This document shows positions 35,355 to 44,431 of a stretch of DNA of 64,000 nt, piece by piece (the stretch's first letter is position 1; each line of letters begins with the position of its first letter). Below the pieces are notes generated by a model. That model ran no database searches. It was not told the DNA's origin and worked only from the letters and a program-made list of their open reading frames with translations. Made by a program: the position numbers and the translations under genes. Source of the DNA: DASQHW01 sp038238245 (GTDB taxonomy: Bacteria; Actinomycetota; Acidimicrobiia; IMCC26256; PALSA-610); contig JBBRXX010000009.1 of NCBI GenBank assembly GCA_038238245.1, forward strand, positions 1 through 64,000, in the 5' to 3' direction.

Positions 35355-36473
35355 ATGGAGGTCGTCTTCCATCTCCTCGCCGTGCTCGTCGGGCTCGCGG
35401 TCACGGTCTTGGTGCTGGACGCCGCGATCCGGACGTTCGTGGTCCCGCGTGGCGCCGTCGTGATGTTCACCGCGCTCGTCTTCATCGGCGTGCGCCAGCT
35501 GTTCCGTCCGTTCGCGCCGGCGAGTGCGAGCTACGAGCGCCGCGACAGAGCCTTGGCGATGTACGGACCGATCGCGTTGCTCGCCCTCCCTGCGGTCTCG
35601 ATCCTCCTCATCTTCGTTGCCTTCGCGTGCATGTTTGCGGGCCTCGAGCACCACGGATGGCGGAGTGCGTTCGTCACGAGCGGATCATCACTGCTGACGC
35701 TGGGATTCGAGCGGCCCACCGACCTTCCGTCGGTGTTTCTCGCCTTGCTCGAAGCGGCGATCGGGCTCGGCCTGCTCGCACTTCTCATCGCGTACCTGCC
35801 GACGATCTACAACGCGTTCTCCAGACGCGAGGTGGCGGTCACCGACCTGTCGATACGCGCAGGCACGCCGCCGACCCCGACCGAATGGCTGGTGCGCGCC
35901 CAGCGCACCGGTTTCCTGACCGAGATGGACCGGTACTGGGAGTCATGGATGACTTGGTTCACGGAGGTGCAGGAGACGCACACGTCGTACGGCGCGCTCG
36001 CCTTCTTCCGATCACCCAACGCGCACCGCAACTGGGTGACGGCTGCGGGCATCGTGCTCGACACTGCGTCGCTCCGCCTCTCGGTATGCGACATCCCGTG
36101 GTCGCCGGCCGCGCCGTTGTGCATCCGGGGCGGGTACGTGTGCCTGCGCGAGATCGCCGGGTTCTTCGGATACGCCTACGTCGACGACCCCAAGTCCGAC
36201 GACCCGATCAGCGTTGCCCGCGAGGAGTTCGACGAGGTGTACGACAACTTGCAGGCGGCGGGAGTGCCGGTGCGGGCCGACCGTGACCAGGCCTGGCGTG
36301 ACTTCGCGGGCTGGCGCGTCAACTACGACCAGGTGTTGCACGCGTTGGCCGCGCTGGTTGACGCTCCGTATACGCCGTGGGTGTCGGATCGCTCGCCGGC
36401 GCGGCCGGCTCGTCGGTATCGGTTCGGTCGACGGCGGGTCGAGCTGGCACGGGGCCGGCCGGTTCCGCTCTGA
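35355..36473 (+). CDS. Channel-like membrane protein of unknown function
   Basis: A 372-residue protein. Four probable transmembrane helices lie in the first 155 residues. Between the third and fourth is a short re-entrant-like segment SSLLTLGFERP that resembles a potassium-channel pore loop but lacks the TVGYG filter. A soluble domain of about 200 residues follows, with Trp-rich WESWMTWFTEVQETHTSY and two Cys-containing segments. It starts two bases after the arfB stop. Its last 51 codons overlap the end of the convergent esterase gene. An ion-conducting role is only a guess. Confidence 0.7.
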   Translation: MEVVFHLLAVLVGLAVTVLVLDAAIRTFVVPRGAVVMFTALVFIGVRQLFRPFAPASASYERRDRALAMYGPIALLALPAVSILLIFVAFACMFAGLEHHGWRSAFVTSGSSLLTLGFERPTDLPSVFLALLEAAIGLGLLALLIAYLPTIYNAFSRREVAVTDLSIRAGTPPTPTEWLVRAQRTGFLTEMDRYWESWMTWFTEVQETHTSYGALAFFRSPNAHRNWVTAAGIVLDTASLRLSVCDIPWSPAAPLCIRGGYVCLREIAGFFGYAYVDDPKSDDPISVAREEFDEVYDNLQAAGVPVRADRDQAWRDFAGWRVNYDQVLHALAALVDAPYTPWVSDRSPARPARRYRFGRRRVELARGRPVPL

Positions 36474-37692
36474 GGAGCCACGCGAGGTACAGGTCGACAC
36501 CCGCGATCGCGTGCATGGCTCGAATCGAGTTGAACACCTCGAACGCGTGGTGCGCGCCCTTCAGCTCGACGTACACGACCGGCTTGCGGGTCGTTGCGCG
36601 CAGCTTCTCGACGAACGCGCGCGCCTCTTCGACGGGCGCGAGCGTGTCGAGGTTGCCGTGAACGATCAGTGCGGGCGGCGCACCGGGATGGATGCGGAAG
36701 ATGGGAGACGCGCCTTCGTACACGTCGCGCGCCTCATCGAATTTCTGCTTCACGATGTACTTCTCGAGGATGTCGCGCATCCCCTTGTCGCGCCGCTGTC
36801 CGGCCGTGCCGGTCCAGTCGTACACGCCGTAGAACGGAATCATCGCCCGCACCGATGTGTCGACGTCCTCGAACCCGGGTTGGTAGTTCGGGTCGTTGGC
36901 GGTGAGCCCCATCAGGGCGGTGAGATGCCCGCCGGCTGACCCGCCGGTGACCACGACGTAGTCCGGGTCGCCGCCGTACTCGGCGATGTGCGCACGGATC
37001 CATGCCAGAGCGCGCTTGCAGTCAACGAGGTGGTCCGGCCATGTGCCGCGAGGCGACAGCCGGTAGTTGATCGCCACGCACACCCAGCCGCGCGCGGCGA
37101 GGTGGTACATGAGCGGGAGCCCTTGCTGATCCTTGTTCCCGATCATCCAGCCGCCACCGTGGATCTGCAACAGCACCGGCGCGTCCTCACGGACGTCGAC
37201 GCTCCGGTACACGTCGAGACGGTGCCGCTTCCTTCCGTCGTCGACGTACTGGATGTTGCGAATCCGGTTCACACCGCGCCGCTTGAACCAGAACGGGAAC
37301 ACGATCCTCGCCCAGTTGATGTGCCCGGCCGACTCCCGCAGCTGCGGGTCCAGGTTCGCGTTCCACTCCGGGCCCAGCGCGTCCGCCATCGCGTCGGCGA
37401 ACGCGCGATCGGTTTCGAGCGCGCCCTTCACGCTCGACGCCAGGCCGACCCACGACACGAGCGTGATCGCCAGCCCCACCCAACCCGGCCACGAGTCCAG
37501 TGCGCCGAGCAGGACGAAGACGACCACGACAACCAGCTGCCACAGCAGGTGAATCGGTGCGAGCTCGGTCGTGGACCAGGCCGCGAAGAAACCGATCACC
37601 ATCAGGAATCCGGGCCGGTGCGGCGGACGGAACGACACGAGCGTCCACAGCGCGCCCCAGATCGCAAGTATCAGGAACACCCACGAGGCCAT
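36319..37692 (-). CDS. Membrane-anchored alpha/beta hydrolase (HSL-type esterase)
   Basis: A 457-residue protein. Three hydrophobic helices occupy the first 95 residues (WVFLILAIWGALW, HLLWQLVVVVVFVLL, WVGLAITLVSWVGL). A carboxylesterase/HSL-type hydrolase domain follows with oxyanion motif HGGG, nucleophile elbow GGSAGG, Asp in GNLDTLAP and His in KGAHHAFE. It ends in a Pro/Ala/Arg-rich tail of about 50 residues whose DNA is also read, in the opposite direction, as the end of the channel-like gene. It likely cleaves small esters at the membrane. The ATG at 37692 is the first credible start. Confidence 0.88.
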   Translation of the reverse strand: MASWVFLILAIWGALWTLVSFRPPHRPGFLMVIGFFAAWSTTELAPIHLLWQLVVVVVFVLLGALDSWPGWVGLAITLVSWVGLASSVKGALETDRAFADAMADALGPEWNANLDPQLRESAGHINWARIVFPFWFKRRGVNRIRNIQYVDDGRKRHRLDVYRSVDVREDAPVLLQIHGGGWMIGNKDQQGLPLMYHLAARGWVCVAINYRLSPRGTWPDHLVDCKRALAWIRAHIAEYGGDPDYVVVTGGSAGGHLTALMGLTANDPNYQPGFEDVDTSVRAMIPFYGVYDWTGTAGQRRDKGMRDILEKYIVKQKFDEARDVYEGASPIFRIHPGAPPALIVHGNLDTLAPVEEARAFVEKLRATTRKPVVYVELKGAHHAFEVFNSIRAMHAIAGVDLYLAWLLRAEPAGPVPARPAVDRTDTDEPAAPASDPTPTAYTERQPARPTRATPGRS

Positions 37693-37748
37693 GACGCACC
37701 AGTCTCGCGCTCGACATACCATGCTCGGCGACTCGGAGAGGAGCTGCG

Positions 37749-39158
37749 ATGCGACGCCTGACCGGACTCGATGCGGCCTTTCTCGCATTGGAGACGCCGT
37801 CTGCCCACATGCACGTGATGGGCGTTGCCGTCGTCGACCCGTCGACCGTCCCCGACCTGCGGTACAACTCGTTCCACGAACGGGTGCGCGCCCTGCTCGA
37901 GGCTCGGATCGGGCTGGTGCCGCCGTTCCGCCGCCGCCTCGTCGAGGTGCCGTTCGGACTCAACGTGCCGACCTGGATCGACGATCCCGACTTCGACCTC
38001 GACTACCACCTGCGTCGCGCCGCACTGCCGGCGCCGGGCGGGCCGCGGGAGCTCGCCGCGTTCGCGGCCGACGTCGCGGGGCGCCCGCTCGACCGGCGCA
38101 AGCCGCTGTGGGAGGCGTACGTCGTCGAGGGCCTCGAGCACGGCCACCAGGCGTTCGTCAGCAAGATCCACCACTCGTTGATCGACGGCGTGGCGGGCGT
38201 CGCGATCCTCGCGGCTCTCTTCGATCTCGCATCCGACGCACCGCTCGAGCCGCTGGAAGCGCCCGGGGAGTGGGTGCCCGATCACGTGCCGAGCGAGGCC
38301 GAGATGGTCGGACGCGCCTTCGTCGCCGCCGCCCAGCGTCCGGCCAAGGTCGTGCGCGCGCTGGTGAACTCCGTGCCCGGGCTGGTCCGTGCGGTGCGCC
38401 GCGCCCGCGACGAGTCGCTCGACGTCGCGCTGCCGCTCACCGCGCCGCGCCTGTCGATGAACCGCACGATCACGTCGCATCGCGTGATCGCGCTGTCGTC
38501 GGTCTCGCTGGCCGATGTGAAGGCCGTGAAGAACGCGTTGGACGCAACCGTCAACGACGTCGTGCTCGCAGTGACGGCGGGGGCGCTGCGCAGCTATCTC
38601 GAACGGCGCGAGGAGCTTCCCGACAAGGCGCTGGTCGCGTCGATCCCCACTTCCGTGCGCGCCGACGACGATGCCGACAAGTTCGGCAACCGGGTCTCGT
38701 CGATGTTCGCGTCGCTGCCGGTCGAGATCGCCGATCCGGTGGAGCGGGTGCGCGCCGTTGCCAGCTCGATGTCCGGGGCCAAAGGCGTGCACGAGGAGGT
38801 CGGCAGCTCGACGCTCCAGGACTGGGCCGAGGTCGCAGGTCCGGCGCTGTTCTCGCGGGCGTCACGGGCCTACTCGCGGCTCCGTATCGCCGAGCGCCTG
38901 CGTCCGATGATCAACCTCGTCGTGTCGAACGTCCCGGGGCCGCCGTGGCCGCTGTACCTCGCGGGCGCCCAACTCGTCGCGATCCACCCGTTGGGGCCGA
39001 TCTTCGACGACTGCGGCCTGAACGCCACCGTCATCTCGTATCTCGATCACATGGACTTCGGTTTCCTGGGCTGTCGCGAGCTGCTGCCCGACATCGACGT
39101 CCTCGCCGACTGTGTGCCCGAAGCGCTCAACGAGCTGAAGAAGGCCGCCGGCGTCTGA
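37749..39158 (+). CDS. Wax ester synthase/diacylglycerol acyltransferase (WS/DGAT)
   Basis: A 469-residue acyltransferase. The catalytic HHxxxDG motif is present as IHHSLIDGVAG near residue 140, with PLDRRKPLWE before it and the downstream NDVVLAVTAGALRSYL and NVPGPPWPLYLAG blocks typical of the WS/DGAT family. It makes wax esters or triacylglycerols from acyl-CoA, a common actinobacterial storage route. The N-terminus MRRLTGLDAAFLALETPSAHMHV is the standard one. It is divergent from the esterase. Confidence 0.94.
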   Translation: MRRLTGLDAAFLALETPSAHMHVMGVAVVDPSTVPDLRYNSFHERVRALLEARIGLVPPFRRRLVEVPFGLNVPTWIDDPDFDLDYHLRRAALPAPGGPRELAAFAADVAGRPLDRRKPLWEAYVVEGLEHGHQAFVSKIHHSLIDGVAGVAILAALFDLASDAPLEPLEAPGEWVPDHVPSEAEMVGRAFVAAAQRPAKVVRALVNSVPGLVRAVRRARDESLDVALPLTAPRLSMNRTITSHRVIALSSVSLADVKAVKNALDATVNDVVLAVTAGALRSYLERREELPDKALVASIPTSVRADDDADKFGNRVSSMFASLPVEIADPVERVRAVASSMSGAKGVHEEVGSSTLQDWAEVAGPALFSRASRAYSRLRIAERLRPMINLVVSNVPGPPWPLYLAGAQLVAIHPLGPIFDDCGLNATVISYLDHMDFGFLGCRELLPDIDVLADCVPEALNELKKAAGV

Positions 39159-39231
39159 CCGCCCCGGATCGTTGCGTGGTGTTCGCGCGCGTCGTATCGT
39201 GCACGTGACGTCAAGTGGCCTTGGGGGAGAC

Positions 39232-40065
39232 ATGCAGACGCTCGAACGGACCCAGGACATCGGCTCCGTCGAGCCCAGCGCGAGACGCCGTCGGCGGCCC
39301 GTTGCGTTCGCCCTCGGCGCGGTGGCGCTGGTCGCCGTCACCGCCCTCGCGGTGTACGGCCTCACGTCTGCGCAGACGGTCACGAAGACCGTCGTACGCG
39401 TCGAGGCGCCCAAGGCACTACCGGCCCCCGCGGCCCTCGACTGCGTCCCCGGCGCGGCGCCTGGATCCTGCAATACGGATGAGGCCGCCGAGCTGCAGAT
39501 CCCTGACAAGCGGCTGAACGCGGCGACCCGAGCGACGCTCGCGGCACAGCTCGTCGCGGCGCGAGCGGCAGCGCTCAAGTACCCCACGGTTGCGGACGCA
39601 ACCAGCGCCGGCTTCATCCTCGCGGGAAAGTTCTCACCCGAGACAGGCGCGCACTACATGAACCTGGGTGCGTTGGGCGCGTTCGATCCGTCCAATCCCG
39701 GCTCGTACATCTACGAAGGCACCAGCCCGACCTCGAAGATTGCCGGCCTCATGTACCTGTCCTCGGACACGAATCCGTCCAAGGGCTTCGCCGGCCCGAA
39801 CGACCACTGGCATCGTCACTCGAACACGTGCGTGATCTTCGGGGCCAAGATCAAGGTGCCGTTCGCGGCCGACTCCAGCGTGACCCAGGCGCAATGCGAC
39901 GACGTGCACGGCACGTTCATGCGCCGCACAACCTGGATGGTGCATGCCTGGGTGGTGCCGGGATGGGAGAACCCCGACGGCGTGTTCGCCCACAACCACA
40001 CCAACCTGTTGTGTGCCGACGGCACGACCAAGGCCGACGCCCGGGGCTTCTGCGAAGGGACCTAG
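39232..40065 (+). CDS. Exported, His/Trp-rich protein of unknown function
   Basis: A 277-residue protein with an Arg-rich N-terminus and one transmembrane helix (about residues 23-42), so the bulk is extracytoplasmic. The mature part has a striking cluster NDHWHRHSNTC, then TTWMVHAWVVPGWENPDG and FAHNHTNLLCADG. At least five His lie close to Trp, with paired Cys at loop ends; this looks like a metal-binding fold, possibly cupin-like. I do not recognise the family. A GGGGGAG ribosome-binding site precedes the ATG and a TATCGT -10-like box lies about 38 bp upstream. Confidence 0.7.
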   Translation: MQTLERTQDIGSVEPSARRRRRPVAFALGAVALVAVTALAVYGLTSAQTVTKTVVRVEAPKALPAPAALDCVPGAAPGSCNTDEAAELQIPDKRLNAATRATLAAQLVAARAAALKYPTVADATSAGFILAGKFSPETGAHYMNLGALGAFDPSNPGSYIYEGTSPTSKIAGLMYLSSDTNPSKGFAGPNDHWHRHSNTCVIFGAKIKVPFAADSSVTQAQCDDVHGTFMRRTTWMVHAWVVPGWENPDGVFAHNHTNLLCADGTTKADARGFCEGT

Positions 40066-40073
40066 CGCCCGAG

Positions 40074-40865
40074 TCAGAGCCCGTCGAAGAGCCAGGTCTC
40101 GCGCGTGTCGGGCCGGTCACGGCGGATGAACCACTCGTAGCCGAATGCCTCGCGGAACGCGTCCGGCGGGAGCGCCAGGAAGAACGAGTCCGCCGGGATC
40201 TGACTGGCATGGGCGGCCATCGCCGCTCGTTTGCGATCGACGTAGTCGCGCACGTCCACGGTCGTCGTGATCATCGCCTCGGGCGAGCCGAAGTCGTCCA
40301 TCTCCGCGGCGTCGGGAGCATCCGGCACGTCGGACATCTCGTCCCGGTTCCGGTCGAGCAGCTGCTTGATGTAGTCCCGGTTCATCGTCGACTCGTACAC
40401 CCGTGCGGTGCCGGCGATCTCCGCCGCCCGTACACCGACGCGGTGCACCTGCACGTGATCAGGGTGGCCGTAGCCGCCGTGGTCGTCGTAGATCGTCAAC
40501 ACGTCTGCGTGCTCCTCTGCGAGCAACTTCGCGAGCCGTTGCGCGGCCTCTTCGAGATCCGCCCGGGCGAACGCTTCGGGTGCGTCATTGGTCGCCTCGC
40601 CCGCCATTCCCGAGTCGTGGTAGCCCAGGAACTCGACCCGGTCGACGCCGAGATGCTGCGCGGCGTCGAGTTGCTCGGCAACGCGGCGCTCGGTGAGCGT
40701 CTCGCCGGGTTCGAGGGCATCAGGTGCGTGCTCGCCGAGCTCGCCCCTGGTCGCGACGATCAGCACGACGCGATGGCCCTCGGCCTTGGCACGCGCCATC
40801 GTGCCGGCCGTGGCGATCGATTCGTCGTCGGGATGCGCATGGAAGGTCACGAGGGTGTGGGTCAT
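40074..40865 (-). CDS. PIG-L (LmbE/MshB-like) deacetylase
   Basis: A 263-residue zinc-dependent deacetylase with AHPDDES at the N-terminus and GYGHPDHVQVH in the middle, the zinc ligands of the LmbE/MshB/Mca family. The length and C-terminal AFGYEWFIRRD segment resemble actinobacterial GlcNAc-inositol deacetylases and mycothiol-S-conjugate amidases. A role in mycothiol or sugar metabolism is likely but not proven. It is divergent from the ABC transporter operon across a symmetric promoter-like palindrome. Confidence 0.88.
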   Translation of the reverse strand: MTHTLVTFHAHPDDESIATAGTMARAKAEGHRVVLIVATRGELGEHAPDALEPGETLTERRVAEQLDAAQHLGVDRVEFLGYHDSGMAGEATNDAPEAFARADLEEAAQRLAKLLAEEHADVLTIYDDHGGYGHPDHVQVHRVGVRAAEIAGTARVYESTMNRDYIKQLLDRNRDEMSDVPDAPDAAEMDDFGSPEAMITTTVDVRDYVDRKRAAMAAHASQIPADSFFLALPPDAFREAFGYEWFIRRDRPDTRETWLFDGL

Positions 40866-40904
40866 GAGCGCTCCCGTTGAGGCTGCCTTGTGGGAGGGTA
40901 AGCA

Positions 40905-40918
40905 TGACGTTAGCGTCA
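40905..40918. promoter_or_regulatory. Palindrome TGACG-TTAG-CGTCA with overlapping divergent -10 boxes
   Basis: A perfect inverted repeat with 5-bp arms lies between the deacetylase and transporter genes. Read on plus it contains TAGCGT (40911-40916), and on minus TAACGT, each a TANNNT -10 box facing its own gene. It could be a bidirectional promoter, a repressor operator, or both. Confidence 0.45.
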
Positions 40919-40968
40919 GTCTTCAAACAATCGCCCTCGAACACTCGAGGGTCTTCCAGGGGGGAAGC

Positions 40969-42306
40969 ATGCGCCTGCGCATCCTGGTCATCGGTGTGAC
41001 GGTCGCGCTCCTCGCGGCCGCGTGCGGGAACGCCGGCTCGAGCGGCAAGTCGGGGTCGACGATCCCGAAGGGGGGGACGACGCCAGGCTCGGTCAGCGCG
41101 GAGGACCTCAAGAAGAACGTCCATATCACGGCCCCGGGTGTGACCGACACCGAGATCCGGGTCGCGGCGGTGGTCACCAAGACCAATAGTCCGACCGGCG
41201 ACTTCTCGCCGTTGGCGGACGGCATCAACGCCTACTTCAAGATGGTCAACGACGGTGGCGGGATCTACGGCCGGCAGCTGAAGCTCGTGAACGTGCGTGA
41301 CGACCAGCTCGGTTCCAACGCACAGGCGATCCAGGCGAGCCTCGCCACCGACAAGCCGTTCGCGTTGTTCGGCGCCGCGGTGTTGTTCACCGGAGCAAAA
41401 CTCCTCGCGCGCAGGAACGTGCCGACGTTCATCTGGAACATCAATCCGGAATTCGCGGGCAACAACAACATGTTCGCCGACAAGGGTGCGCTGTGCTTCA
41501 AGTGCTCGGGCCACGTGCTCCCGTGGGTCGCCAAGCAGCTCGGCGCGACGAAGATCGGCGTCATCGCGTACGGCGTCTCCGCCGAATCGACCGACTGTGC
41601 GGACGGGATCAAGAACTCCTTCCAGAAGTATCCGACCGCCAAGGTCGTGTTCATGGACAAGTCGTTGCCGTTCGCGGCGCCCCTCTCCGCGCAGGTCACC
41701 GCGATGAAGAACGCGGGCGTGAAGTTCATCGGCACGTGTGTCGACTTGAACGAATCGTTCGCGCTCGGCAAGGAGATGAAGCGGCAGGGGATGACGGCGG
41801 TCCAGGGTCTTCCGAACGGCTACGACCCCGACTTCGTCTCCAAGAACTCCGACGTGTTGGAGAACGCGCTCGTGAGCCCGCAGTTCCAGGCGTTCGAGCA
41901 CCAACCGCAGATCCCCGAGATCACCAAGATGTTCGAGTGGTTCCAGAAGCTCGGCAAGCCGACCTCCGAGGTCGGCACCGGCGGATGGGTCATCGCCGAC
42001 GAGTTCGTCACGGGATTGAAGATGGCGGGCCCCGAGTTCTCCCAACAGAAGGTGATCGACTCCCTGAACACGCTGACCTCCTACACCGACAACGGGATGG
42101 TGCAGCCGATCGATTGGACGAAGCAGCACCAGGATCCCTTGACGCACCCGGAGGACCGGGGTGACAAGGAGTGCTTCAACTACGTGAAGGTCGTGTCCGG
42201 CAAGTTCGTGCCCCAGTTCGACCAGCCCGGCAAGCCGTGGGTGTGCTTCGGTGAGAAAGACCCGACCGTCGACAACCCGGAGTTCACGACCTTCGCGACG
42301 GGATAG
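40969..42306 (+). CDS. Branched-chain amino-acid-type ABC transporter substrate-binding lipoprotein
   Basis: A 445-residue periplasmic-binding-protein homolog. The signal peptide ends in lipobox AAAC, a Ser/Gly linker follows, and then a LivK/type-1 binding fold (ADGINAYFKMVNDGGGIYGRQL, LVNVRDDQLG, and the VIADEFVTGLKMAG segment). It captures a hydrophobic amino acid or other small carboxylate at the membrane surface. A strong GGGGGG ribosome-binding site precedes the ATG. It is the first gene of the four-gene transporter. Confidence 0.92.
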   Translation: MRLRILVIGVTVALLAAACGNAGSSGKSGSTIPKGGTTPGSVSAEDLKKNVHITAPGVTDTEIRVAAVVTKTNSPTGDFSPLADGINAYFKMVNDGGGIYGRQLKLVNVRDDQLGSNAQAIQASLATDKPFALFGAAVLFTGAKLLARRNVPTFIWNINPEFAGNNNMFADKGALCFKCSGHVLPWVAKQLGATKIGVIAYGVSAESTDCADGIKNSFQKYPTAKVVFMDKSLPFAAPLSAQVTAMKNAGVKFIGTCVDLNESFALGKEMKRQGMTAVQGLPNGYDPDFVSKNSDVLENALVSPQFQAFEHQPQIPEITKMFEWFQKLGKPTSEVGTGGWVIADEFVTGLKMAGPEFSQQKVIDSLNTLTSYTDNGMVQPIDWTKQHQDPLTHPEDRGDKECFNYVKVVSGKFVPQFDQPGKPWVCFGEKDPTVDNPEFTTFATG

Positions 42307-42358
42307 CACGGCGAAGCACTGACCGCCCGAGGACCATCGACCCTGGAGCGCCGACGAC

Positions 42359-44431
42359 GTGGAGGAGTTGCTCAGCCGGATCGTCGTAGGTATGAGCTAC
42401 GGCAGCGTGTACGCCCTGCTCGCCGTCGGCTTGGTGCTCACCTACAAGACATCCGGGGTCTTCAACCTGGCGTACGGCGCGCAGGCATTCGTGTCCGGTG
42501 CGATCTACTACGACCTCCGGGTCCGGCACGAGTGGCCGATCCCGGTCGCGTTGCTGATCGCGGTGTTCATCGTGGCGCCGTTGCTCGGCTATCTCCTCGA
42601 TCGAGCCCTGTTCCGCTATCTGCGGAACGCTCCCGCGATCGCGAAGCTCGTGACGGCGCTGGCGCTCCTCGTCGCGATCCCGCAGATCCTCAAGCTGTGG
42701 TTCGGCCAGAACCCGGCCGCGGGGACCCAGGGCATCGTCCCGAAGGGGGATACGAGCTACAACCCGTTCGGGGATGTCTTCATCAGCCGGAACGACATCG
42801 CCACGATTCTCGCGACGCTTGCCGCCGTCGTCGGGCTGACGTTGCTGTTCCGGTATACGGCCCTCGGCCTCCGGATGCGCGCCGTCGTCGAGAGCTCCCG
42901 CCTCACCGAGCTGGCGGGCATCAACGCTGATCGCGTGAGCACGGCCTCATGGGTGCTCTGCAGCTTCCTCGCGGGCTTGGCAGGTGTGCTCCTCGCGCCA
43001 CTGTTCGCCACGGTCTCGGATCTCAGCTACACGACACTGGTCGTCGTCGCGATCTCGGCCGCGGTCGTCGCGTCACTGTCGAGCATCCCGATGGCGCTCG
43101 CGGGGGGTCTCGGCCTCGGCATCCTGCAGCAGATCCTCGACCGGTACCTCCCGACGGGGAGCGTCCTTGCCAGCAACCTGCGGCCCGCGCTGCCGTTCAT
43201 CGCGCTCTTCCTCGTCCTGATCTTCTCGCCCACGTTGCGAGACCGCCGTGATCTGATCGATCCGCTCGCCGGAGTCGACCCTCCGCCACCGGCGCCCGCC
43301 TCGACCATTCGGAGCCCCGCGCTCACGAACGCCACCCGCATCCTGGGCGTCGTCGTGGGACTGATCACGGGCTACTACGTCTTCTTCGTGGGCAGCGGCC
43401 AGTGGCTCGACATCGCGATCCGGGCGACGATCTTGTCGATCATCTTCTTGTCGATCACCGTGATCACCGGCATGGCGGGGCAGATCTCGCTGTGCCAGGC
43501 GACGTTCGCCGGTATCGGCGGGTGCGCGACCGCGCAGCTCGCGACGCGGTTCGGCATGTCCGTGCTCGTCGCGATGGTCATCGCCGCGGCGCTGAGCGCG
43601 CTGATCGGCGGGTTGCTCGCGATTCCCGCACTGCGTCTCGGTGGCATCTTCCTCGCGCTCGCAACATTCGCGTTCGCGTTGTTCTTCGACAACGTCATGG
43701 CCAAATTCGACTGGGTCGGCGGTGGCGTCGTCCCCGAGGACGCGCCGCGTCCCAGGATCGGGTTCATCGACTTCGACAAGAGTGACAAGGCCTTCCTCGT
43801 GCTGTGCCTCGTCATCCTGGTGCTCGTGTCCTTGGTCGTGCTCGCGGTGCGCAGCGGCACGACCGGGCGCTACCTCGACGCGCTGCGCGGCAGTGAGACC
43901 GCGGCGGCGTCGATCGGCATCAACGCGTCGCGGGCGCGCATCACGACGTTTGCACTGGCGGCCGCGATCGCGGGAGTCGGCGGGGGGCTGCTCACCATCT
44001 ACGAACGGGCGACGAACTACGACCCCAACTTCGTGTATTTCCAGGGGCTCATCTGGGTGGTGTTGGTCGTGTCGCTCGGGTCCCGTTCGGTGGAAGGGGC
44101 GATCCAGGCCGCGGCGGGATTCTTCGTGTTCCAGGCGGTCGTGTTGAACGAAGTCGTTCCATGGCTCGTCAACCACGTGCAGCCCTGGTACCACATGGGC
44201 CAGCCGCCGCAGACGCTCGCGATCATCCTGCTGAGCCTCGGTGCATTCACCTACGCCAAGCATCCCGAGGGCATCCTCGAGTACAACAAACGCAAGTCGC
44301 TGGAGGCGATCCAGCGTCTGCTCGACCGGCGCTCCTCGAAGGGCGGATTCTCGAGCGCGCCGGGCGAGCCGATCAGCGAGCGCGAGCCGGTCGGGCTGGT
44401 CGACCGCGTGGCCGGAGGCCAAGCATCTTGA
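42359..44431 (+). CDS. Fused LivH-LivM ABC transporter permease
   Basis: A 690-residue membrane protein that joins both permeases. Residues 1-290 are LivH-like (MSYGSVYALLAVGLVLTYKT, AGINADRVSTASW). After a Pro-rich linker (VDPPPPAPAS), residues about 325-640 are LivM-like (GMAGQISLCQATFAGIGG, GGIFLALATFAFALFF, and the GINASRAR cytoplasmic loop). It provides the whole translocation pore in one chain. The start is GTG. Its stop overlaps the TTG start of the first ATPase gene. Confidence 0.93.
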   Translation: MEELLSRIVVGMSYGSVYALLAVGLVLTYKTSGVFNLAYGAQAFVSGAIYYDLRVRHEWPIPVALLIAVFIVAPLLGYLLDRALFRYLRNAPAIAKLVTALALLVAIPQILKLWFGQNPAAGTQGIVPKGDTSYNPFGDVFISRNDIATILATLAAVVGLTLLFRYTALGLRMRAVVESSRLTELAGINADRVSTASWVLCSFLAGLAGVLLAPLFATVSDLSYTTLVVVAISAAVVASLSSIPMALAGGLGLGILQQILDRYLPTGSVLASNLRPALPFIALFLVLIFSPTLRDRRDLIDPLAGVDPPPPAPASTIRSPALTNATRILGVVVGLITGYYVFFVGSGQWLDIAIRATILSIIFLSITVITGMAGQISLCQATFAGIGGCATAQLATRFGMSVLVAMVIAAALSALIGGLLAIPALRLGGIFLALATFAFALFFDNVMAKFDWVGGGVVPEDAPRPRIGFIDFDKSDKAFLVLCLVILVLVSLVVLAVRSGTTGRYLDALRGSETAAASIGINASRARITTFALAAAIAGVGGGLLTIYERATNYDPNFVYFQGLIWVVLVVSLGSRSVEGAIQAAAGFFVFQAVVLNEVVPWLVNHVQPWYHMGQPPQTLAIILLSLGAFTYAKHPEGILEYNKRKSLEAIQRLLDRRSSKGGFSSAPGEPISEREPVGLVDRVAGGQAS

